This document shows positions 58,195-64,000 of a DNA stretch of 64,000 nt, piece by piece. The position numbers and the translations under genes were made by a program. The stretch covers positions 62,001 to 126,000 of the forward strand of contig CAJTVB010000006.1 in NCBI GenBank assembly GCA_910579755.1, read 5' to 3'. Position 1 is the first letter of the stretch; every line of letters begins with the position of its first letter. The notes beneath the pieces are model-generated. The model ran no database searches and had not been told where the DNA came from. It saw only the letters and a list, made by a program, of their open reading frames with translations. The DNA is from an uncultured Acetatifactor sp. (GTDB lineage: Bacteria; Bacillota; Clostridia; Lachnospirales; Lachnospiraceae).

Positions 58195-58230
58195 TTACTT
58201 TTCGCGGAGTAGTTCCGCGAGGTGTTTTTG
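58195..58230 (+). repeat. Fragment related to the MITE at 56451
   Basis: 36 bp starting TTACTTTTCGCGG and ending CCGCGAGGTGTTTTTG. It aligns without gaps to the first 36 bp of the element at 56451 (TTACTTTTCACGG ... CCGCGAGGTGTTTTTG), with only a few differences. No matching right end is seen before the next gene, so it looks like a truncated copy. It begins 3 bp after the guaB stop. Confidence 0.7.
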
Positions 58231-58267
58231 GCATGATGCAGGTATTTTTCCTGGAAGGAGGAGAAGC

Positions 58268-58987
58268 ATGTTGCAACTGGAGCAGGAGCTGAAAAGCAAT
58301 GCATATCCCGGGAGAGGGATCGTTATAGGCCGTTCCCGGGACGGAAAATACGCCGTGGCCGCATACTTTATTATGGGAAGGAGCTCTAACAGCCGCAACC
58401 GTGTCTTTGTGACGGAAGGAGAAGGCATCCGGACCCAGGCCTTTGACCCGTCCAAGCTGGAGGATCCCAGTCTGATCATATATGCGCCGGTGCGGGTGCT
58501 GGGAAAGGATACGATTGTTACTAATGGAGATCAGACGGATACCATTTATGAGGGACTGGAAAAGGGGCTGGGCCTGGAGCAGTCGCTCAGATGCCGTGAA
58601 TTTGAACCGGACGGTCCCAACTATACGCCCAGGATTTCGGGTGTGATGCATATTGAGGAGGGCGCCTTTGATTTTGCCATGTCGATTCTGAAGAGCAATG
58701 GAGGAGATCCGTCCTGTTGCTGCAGATACACCTACGCCTACGACAATGTATGTCCGGGAGAGGGTCGTTTCATACATACCTATATGCATGACGGGAATCC
58801 GCTTCCAAGCTTTCAGGGAGAGCCCAAGACCGTGGCTGTGGAAGGGAACATTGACGAGTTTACCCAAATGCTCTGGGAGAATCTGAATGAGGAAAACAAG
58901 GTTTCTCTGTTTGTGCGGTACATCGATATTGCGTCCGGAGGTTACGAGACCCGGATCATGAATAAAAATGGGACGGCAGAGCAGTAA
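58268..58987 (+). CDS. IMP cyclohydrolase, PurO-like
   Basis: Predicted to close FAICAR to IMP, the last step of purine synthesis, using the archaeal PurO-type fold instead of the PurH N-terminal domain. It is 239 residues, opening with NAYPGRGIVIGRSRDGKYAV and continuing with FIMGRSSNSRNRVF and NYTPRISGVM. AAGGAGGAG precedes the ATG. The stand-alone AICAR transformylase follows directly, so together the two replace bifunctional PurH. Confidence 0.87.
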   Translation: MLQLEQELKSNAYPGRGIVIGRSRDGKYAVAAYFIMGRSSNSRNRVFVTEGEGIRTQAFDPSKLEDPSLIIYAPVRVLGKDTIVTNGDQTDTIYEGLEKGLGLEQSLRCREFEPDGPNYTPRISGVMHIEEGAFDFAMSILKSNGGDPSCCCRYTYAYDNVCPGEGRFIHTYMHDGNPLPSFQGEPKTVAVEGNIDEFTQMLWENLNEENKVSLFVRYIDIASGGYETRIMNKNGTAEQ

Positions 58988-59043
58988 GACTGCCTTGATG
59001 CAGAGTAAGGAATGGCCGTGGGGCGGTCAATATACGGAAAGGC

Positions 59044-60234
59044 ATGGTTAGTTTTATGAAAGAAATCGAATTGAAATATGGATGTAATCCCAATCAAAAG
59101 CCTTCCAGAATCTACATGGAGGACGGAGGGGAGCTGCCGGTGACGGTGTTAAACGGCAGGCCGGGCTATATCAATTTTCTGGATGCCTTTAACGGCTGGC
59201 AGCTGGTGAAGGAGCTGAAGGCGGCGGCAGGTCTTCCCGCAGCGGCTTCCTTTAAGCATGTGTCGCCTGCAGGCGCGGCGGTGGGACTTTCGCTGGACGA
59301 AACTCTGGCAAAGATTTACTGGGTTGAGGATCTGGGAGAGCTGTCGCCTTTAGCCTGTGCTTACGCCAGGGCCAGAGGCGCGGACAGAATGTCCTCCTTT
59401 GGGGATTTTATCGCCCTTTCGGATATTTGTGACCTGGATACCGCCAGGCTGATCAAGAGAGAGGTATCCGACGGAGTGATTGCTCCCGGCTATACGGATG
59501 AGGCGCTGGCTGTGCTGAAGGAGAAAAAGAAGGGTGCATATAATGTGATCCAGATCGATGCTTCCTATACGCCTGCACCGCTGGAAAAAAAGCAGGTGTA
59601 CGGCATTACCTTTGAGCAGGGCCGGAATGAACTGGATATCAACAGCGGTCTGTTTTCCAATATCGTCACGGCCAACAAGGTGATACCGGCGGAGGCGCTT
59701 TTGGATATGAAGATTGCAATGATCACCCTGAAGTATACCCAGTCTAATTCTGTGTGCTATGTAAAGGGCGGACAGGCCATCGGCATCGGAGCCGGACAGC
59801 AGTCCCGGATCCATTGCACCAGGCTTGCGGGCCAGAAGGCGGATAACTGGTTTCTGCGCCAGTCGCCTCAGGTTATGGGACTGGAGTTTTTGGATGGACT
59901 GGGCAGAGCGGACAGGGACAATGCCATCGATGTGTACATGAGCGACGAATACATGGATGTTTTGGCGGACGGCTCCTGGGAAAGAATTTTCCGGGCCAAG
60001 CCGCCGGTGTTTACCCGGCAGGAGAAGCGGGAGTGGCTGGATCAAATGCAGGATGTTACGCTGGGAAGCGATGCGTTTTTCCCCTTCTCGGATAATATTG
60101 AGAGAGCCTATAAGAGCGGAGTGAAATATATCGCCCAGCCCGGCGGATCCGTCCGGGACGATGCGGTTATCCAGTGCTGTGATCAGTATGACATGGTGAT
60201 GGCTTTCACCGGGATCAGGTTGTTCCATCATTAA
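59044..60234 (+). CDS. AICAR formyltransferase, stand-alone (PurH C-terminal domain type)
   Basis: Transfers a formyl group from 10-formyl-THF to AICAR. The 396 residues correspond to the transformylase part of PurH only. The block ELKYGCNPNQKPSRIYM near the start, AASFKHVSPAGAAVG (catalytic Lys-His), GQQSRIHCTRLA and the end AQPGGSVRDDAVI are conserved. An in-frame ATG at 59056 is an alternative start. The missing cyclohydrolase activity is supplied by the preceding PurO-like gene. Confidence 0.9.
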   Translation: MVSFMKEIELKYGCNPNQKPSRIYMEDGGELPVTVLNGRPGYINFLDAFNGWQLVKELKAAAGLPAAASFKHVSPAGAAVGLSLDETLAKIYWVEDLGELSPLACAYARARGADRMSSFGDFIALSDICDLDTARLIKREVSDGVIAPGYTDEALAVLKEKKKGAYNVIQIDASYTPAPLEKKQVYGITFEQGRNELDINSGLFSNIVTANKVIPAEALLDMKIAMITLKYTQSNSVCYVKGGQAIGIGAGQQSRIHCTRLAGQKADNWFLRQSPQVMGLEFLDGLGRADRDNAIDVYMSDEYMDVLADGSWERIFRAKPPVFTRQEKREWLDQMQDVTLGSDAFFPFSDNIERAYKSGVKYIAQPGGSVRDDAVIQCCDQYDMVMAFTGIRLFHH

Positions 60235-60342
60235 GGTTTTGTAAAAACAACTGAATATCAGGAATATCTTCAGGGCAGGGTGAAATTCCAAAACCGACGG
60301 TATAAAACTTGCACTGATGACTTTTTCCATAGACCTGAGAAA

Positions 60343-60388
60343 TTAACACCTGAAAGGCATTCTGATACTTTCAGGTGTTAATTTTTTT
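60343..60388 (+). terminator. Terminator after the purine genes
   Basis: TTAACACCTGAAAG (60343-60356) / CTTTCAGGTGTTAA (60368-60381), then TTTTTT. Confidence 0.9.
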
Positions 60389-60447
60389 AAGGAGGTGTTC
60401 AGACTCGTCTTTGCGGACAAAGCAGCTGATCTCACGGATGACTTTAC

Positions 60448-60476
60448 TTGACGCTGAGGGAAAAAAGAATTATGAT
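60448..60476 (+). promoter_or_regulatory. Promoter of the surface protein gene
   Basis: TTGACG (60448-60453), 17 bp, TATGAT (60471-60476), 33 bp before the ATG. Confidence 0.75.
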
Positions 60477-60509
60477 TAATGACAGATAAGAAATTAAGAA
60501 AGGAAAAAC

Positions 60510-62633
60510 ATGGCAATGAGGGAAGTATTCGAAAAGGGATTGGCAAGGGCGGCAAAAGCGGGCAGGAGGATCGCCATTGCGGCAGCCGCAGGAGCGATAG
60601 CGCTGGGAAGCATCAGTTATACCCATGCGGCAGGTATAGGAATAGAAACAGTTTTTGACGAACGCTATTATGCGGATAAGTATCCGGATCTGAAGGAAGC
60701 ATATGGCTATGACAGGGCGGCTCTGCTGGAGCATTTTATGAACTTTGGGCTCTCAGAGGGCAGGGAAATGAATGAGATGATAGACATAGTCCAATACAGA
60801 GAGAAATATCCGGATCTCCAGGATGCGTTTGGGGATGACTGGGATGCGTATGTGGCGCACTATCTTTCCTATGGGGCCTTTGAACACAGAGATAATGGAA
60901 CCGATTTTGACCCTGTGGATTATCTTAACAGGTACGGTGATTTACAGGCTGTCTTCGGCAATGATATCCTGGCGGCTTACAGGCATTATCAGGAACATGG
61001 GAAGCAGGAAGGCAGAGAAGGCAGGAGCGAGGCTGTGGTAAAAGCCGAAGAGGCGGCGAAATATAACGGCTCCGCAGCGCCGGCAGAGAAGCCTGCAGCG
61101 CCCGAAAAAGGAAGCTTTGAGATTCAGAGCGTGCAGGTTTTGGGCAGCGGTCACATCAGAGTCACTTTGAACCGAAAGACAGATCAGCCTCTTGCGCTGG
61201 AAGCGTTCAGCATCATATGCAACAGCGGCGGCTCTGATATGACGATTCTGTCTGTTTCCACAAATGATAATATGGTTTATGACCTGGCGACTACTTATTA
61301 CAGGGATCAGGAATACGATATACAGATCACACTTGCCGATGGAACATCTATTTCCAGGGTCTTTGCGTACAGGACAGATTGTGCGCAGATTGCGGGTATT
61401 AACGCTGTCCGCACGAGTATCAGCGAGGCGAGGATTACCTATAATTCAGACGCACCAGGATACTTTTACTATATTTTGAGGGAAAACGGGAAGGCTTCGG
61501 CACGGGCGGCTTCCACAGGGGGATCAGCTGAAGCAACGGAATCAGAAATTATAGGGTCTGGTGTCAAGACTTTGATGGAACAGCATGAGAACGTCTTTAC
61601 CGTTACCGGTCTGACCGAGGGCATGTCATATACCATGTATTATGTGGCTGTCAATACAGAGGGAAAAGCTACATTGGTAAACAGCCTTTCCATAGACGGA
61701 GAAGTCTACGAGGAGAAGGCGGCTGCAATCAAAGGAGCCAAGGCATTTGCCGAGAAGCAGGGAAACGGTGAATTCCTGTATGGATTTGAGATAGAGCTGG
61801 AGACTGCCACTTTGGAAGGTCTGGTTCTGGAGCAGTTTGATATAAGCTGTCCGCTGAACCAGACAACGCTTGGAGAGGTCAGGACTTCCGATAATAAGAT
61901 TTATCGTGTGTACATGCAAAGAGGCAGCATCCCTAAAGGCAATAATACCTATACGATTCTGATCAACCTGAAGGACGGTACACAGCTAAAGGGTACTTGT
62001 TATCTTGACCTGCAGGCGCCCAGCGTTAACGCAAGAAGCATCGAATGGGTAGATGCGGATACCATAAAGGTTACTGTCAGCTCAGACGAAGCAGGCACCC
62101 TTTACTATGCGGTTCTGGATCAGGTAGAGGGCGCGGGTACGATCACTGCCAAGGATCCCGCGCAGATTTATGCTAATGGCATGAAGGCTTCCATGGGATA
62201 CGGTTTGAGCTATGTAACGATCAAAGGCGTAAAAGAGGGGCAGTGGTTCTGCTATGCTTCAGAGGATGCAAGTGGCAACAGGGAGGAGTTCTACAGCTAT
62301 AAGCAGATCCCTGAATATACCGTTCCGGATCCGGATGAAACATCCAAGCCCCAAATTACAGGGGTAACGGTTCTCAGCGCTTCAAACGGCGCGAAGCTCA
62401 AGGTGGTGTTCAACCAGGGCGTATATGGGCTTTACGACAATGGCCAGACCCAGATCAGCGGGATCGACAAAAAGCTGGGATTCACAGCGGATCATAGCTC
62501 TGAGGGAGGCCTGGAGGATAATGTGCTGACGCTTACTGTGATGGATCCGTCTGTTTCCATACCTGAGGGAGGCCATACCCTGACCGTTGTATTTTATGAC
62601 GGAACAACATTAACATTTGATTTTACGGTGTAA
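60510..62633 (+). CDS. Secreted surface protein with three N-terminal repeats and Ig-like domains
   Basis: 707 residues. The signal peptide is Arg/Lys-rich then hydrophobic (RRIAIAAAAGAIALGSISY), probably cut after THA (about residue 41). Three repeats of about 42 residues follow, at about 47-88, 90-131 and 132-172. Each has the pattern FD..YY..KYPDL..A.G.D...L..HF...G..EGR, a module common on Clostridia surface proteins and possibly cell-wall binding. After a short linker come four to five beta-rich units (IRVTLNRKTDQPL; DTIKVTVSSDEAGTLYYAVL; KLKVVFNQGVYGLY), Ig/FN3-like. No sortase motif or LPxTG is seen. Function unknown. Confidence 0.75.
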   Translation: MAMREVFEKGLARAAKAGRRIAIAAAAGAIALGSISYTHAAGIGIETVFDERYYADKYPDLKEAYGYDRAALLEHFMNFGLSEGREMNEMIDIVQYREKYPDLQDAFGDDWDAYVAHYLSYGAFEHRDNGTDFDPVDYLNRYGDLQAVFGNDILAAYRHYQEHGKQEGREGRSEAVVKAEEAAKYNGSAAPAEKPAAPEKGSFEIQSVQVLGSGHIRVTLNRKTDQPLALEAFSIICNSGGSDMTILSVSTNDNMVYDLATTYYRDQEYDIQITLADGTSISRVFAYRTDCAQIAGINAVRTSISEARITYNSDAPGYFYYILRENGKASARAASTGGSAEATESEIIGSGVKTLMEQHENVFTVTGLTEGMSYTMYYVAVNTEGKATLVNSLSIDGEVYEEKAAAIKGAKAFAEKQGNGEFLYGFEIELETATLEGLVLEQFDISCPLNQTTLGEVRTSDNKIYRVYMQRGSIPKGNNTYTILINLKDGTQLKGTCYLDLQAPSVNARSIEWVDADTIKVTVSSDEAGTLYYAVLDQVEGAGTITAKDPAQIYANGMKASMGYGLSYVTIKGVKEGQWFCYASEDASGNREEFYSYKQIPEYTVPDPDETSKPQITGVTVLSASNGAKLKVVFNQGVYGLYDNGQTQISGIDKKLGFTADHSSEGGLEDNVLTLTVMDPSVSIPEGGHTLTVVFYDGTTLTFDFTV

Positions 62634-62686
62634 GTGTGCTGACAGCCGATTATGCATTTAAGTAACTGCTCATTTTTCTATAATGA

Positions 62687-62730
62687 GGCCGTCCTTGTTA
62701 CCCAATGGTTATCCGGTAACAAGAACGGCC
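62687..62730 (+). terminator. Terminator between convergent genes
   Basis: GGCCGTCCTTGTTACC (62687-62702) / GGTAACAAGAACGGCC (62715-62730). The stem is long and the T-content after it is weak on both strands; it probably serves both converging genes. Confidence 0.65.
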
Positions 62731-62745
62731 CTTTCTATCTCATGG

Positions 62746-64000
62746 CTATCCCATGGCCTTCTGCAGCTTCGCGGCGGCTTTTTTATGCTTTTTCTTTTTC
62801 TTGGTCTTAGGAGGCTTTAATTCTTTCTCAATATCATAATCGTTTTCGTCCACACCTTTGCTGTACTCCCGCAGCTCAGGCAGGACAGCGGCTATCTCGT
62901 CATCCTCGTTGTCATCCTCCGGGGAGTGGGGATCCGCCAGACATTCGTGTTCCTCAGCCTTGTAGGAAGCATGTGCCTGTGATTCATGTGCCTTATCCGC
63001 AGAATGGGGGTCTGCTGGGGGCTTGTGCTTTTTTTTCGTGAAGCGGGCGTCCGTAGGAGGCTCATGTCCGTTTCCCTGAGAGAGGGATTTGGCGAAGGAC
63101 ACGCTTTCATCCTCCTGGAGAAGCGGTCCTGGATCAAGGTCGTGTTCTTCCCCCTGGGAGCGGAGTCCGGCGGCAAGCTCTTCCTCATCCGCCTCATGTA
63201 TTTCGCTTCCCTCCGGAGCCGGGTCTTTCATGTGGGTGATACTGCCCGACAGGAACAGTGCCGCTTTGGCGCTGACAGGTCCCACCATCTCATAGAGCAC
63301 AGAGGAGGAGAGTATGATGGTCAGCATCATACCGGCAGTTTCCGGCGGCAGCATACGCTGGCCCAAAAAGGCGAGACCGATAGCCACGCCGGCCTGGGGA
63401 ATCAGGGCAAGCCCCATGTAATTGCGGACGGCAGGGCTGGTTTTCATGACCAGGCAGCTGATATAGGTTCCCATATATTTGCCCACAATGCGGATTAAAA
63501 AATAGCTTACGCCGATGGCGCCTACTGTAGTCAGAGCGTTTAAATCCAGATTCATGCCGGAGACGATAAAAAAAATAGACATCACAGGAGGAGTGAAGTT
63601 ATTGATCTGGCGGAACAGCTTTTTATCCCGGGTCAGGTTTATGTATACGGCGCCGAATACCATACAGGACAGCAGGGGGGAGATGTCAATGGCGGCGCAG
63701 ATTCCGGACAGTCCCAGGAGCATGGCAATGGCCAGGATCAGGCGGTTGTCCCGGCTTCTGGCGGGAATCAGCAGCCGGCTCAAAAAGTATCCGCAGAACA
63801 CACCCAGGGCAATCATCAGAAAATTATAGGCAATGGGGATCAGGATATCCTGGGCGGAAAGGCTTCCCGCAGCATTACCGTTGATGACTGCGGAAACGAT
63901 GCTGAAGGCCAGCAGACAGACCACATCGTCCAGAGCCACGATCTGCAGCAGGGTGTCTACGAATTCGCCCTTTGCCTTGTATTGATTGATGGTCATCATG
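62746..64000 (-). CDS. Cation/proton antiporter (CPA2/KefB-like), partial
   Basis: The C-terminal 417 codons are in the window; the gene continues past the right edge. The first visible residues (YKAKGEFVDTLLQIVALDDV) contain the Asp-Asp ion-site region of monovalent cation:proton antiporters. At least seven hydrophobic segments follow. From about residue 265 of the visible part the tail is long, hydrophilic and low-complexity, with repeated HxP/AD-type units (ADPHSADKAHESQAHASYKA), ending in a Lys-rich stretch (KPPKTKKKKKHKKAAAKLQK). Such tails are not part of the transport core and may regulate or localise it. Ion specificity is not determinable. Confidence 0.8.
   Translation of the reverse strand, partial: MMTINQYKAKGEFVDTLLQIVALDDVVCLLAFSIVSAVINGNAAGSLSAQDILIPIAYNFLMIALGVFCGYFLSRLLIPARSRDNRLILAIAMLLGLSGICAAIDISPLLSCMVFGAVYINLTRDKKLFRQINNFTPPVMSIFFIVSGMNLDLNALTTVGAIGVSYFLIRIVGKYMGTYISCLVMKTSPAVRNYMGLALIPQAGVAIGLAFLGQRMLPPETAGMMLTIILSSSVLYEMVGPVSAKAALFLSGSITHMKDPAPEGSEIHEADEEELAAGLRSQGEEHDLDPGPLLQEDESVSFAKSLSQGNGHEPPTDARFTKKKHKPPADPHSADKAHESQAHASYKAEEHECLADPHSPEDDNEDDEIAAVLPELREYSKGVDENDYDIEKELKPPKTKKKKKHKKAAAKLQKAMG

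Noticed and set aside
1..64000. CRISPR arrays, tRNA or rRNA genes, full insertion sequences, prophage genes
   Set aside because: No regularly spaced direct repeats, no tRNA T-loop/acceptor patterns, and no transposase, integrase or phage structural proteins were recognised.

Overview
The window looks like a chromosomal segment of a Gram-positive anaerobe of the Lachnospiraceae (Clostridia). The basis is the ribosomal protein sequences: zinc-type S14, a long L17 with an internal insertion, and a Clostridia-type S4. Other support comes from a KOW/L14e-like gene between map and infA, a T-box ahead of aspS-gatCAB, GPH sugar symporters and a DUF6106 protein. Base composition is moderate, ribosome binding sites are strong AGGAGG types, and several sigma-A-like promoters with 17-bp spacing can be read directly. 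No tRNA, rRNA, CRISPR array or intact transposase gene was seen.

Regions: (1) 124-1611, a GPH sugar symporter. (2) 1649-19177, the S10-spc-alpha supercluster, rpsJ to secY, then adk-map-KOW-infA-rpmJ-rpsM-rpsK-rpsD-rpoA-rplQ. It is interrupted by unusually long structured spacers, a hairpin with a repeat block (rpsH/rplF), and a palindromic MITE-like element (infA/rpmJ). (3) 19311-29259, the usual downstream set ecfA1-ecfA2-ecfT-truA-rplM-rpsI, separated by a GH20 hexosaminidase, an M15 peptidase, a second GPH symporter and a membrane-anchored hydrolase. (4) 29336-31495, a decayed type I toxin/antisense RNA locus, a hydrolase, a GNAT acetyltransferase and a possible small membrane protein. 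(5) 31510-42710, the most interesting region: a broken WYL regulator, two tandem dynamin-like GTPases, a small protein with a hydrophobic tail, a metallopeptidase effector with a small candidate immunity protein, a 1107-residue HerA/VirB4-like ATPase, and a PoNe-type DNase effector with its PoNi immunity protein. (6) 42874-46148, a zinc-finger/pRiA4b-like protein, exodeoxyribonuclease III and two decayed membrane protein genes. (7) 46135-51816, a T-box-controlled aspS-gatC-gatA-gatB operon. (8) 52046-64000, a lipoprotein, two membrane proteins, an AAA-ATPase/PD-(D/E)XK gene whose 3' end is altered by a MITE with a 9-bp target duplication, guaB, a split purine end-pathway (PurO-like cyclohydrolase plus stand-alone AICAR transformylase), a repeat-bearing surface protein and a partial cation/proton antiporter.

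The proposal worth testing is that 32437-42710 is one operon-like effector system. Its two effectors have unrelated toxic domains (HExxH metallopeptidase; PD-(D/E)XK DNase) but begin with the same roughly 45-residue module starting MNAFF, followed by an acidic linker. Each is followed by a small gene in the immunity position, and a large P-loop motor lies between the pairs, overlapping one of them. The tandem dynamins and hydrophobic-tailed protein lie just upstream with tight spacing. This suggests the MNAFF module is a recruitment or export signal for the ATPase/dynamin machinery. A defence role cannot be excluded from sequence alone.
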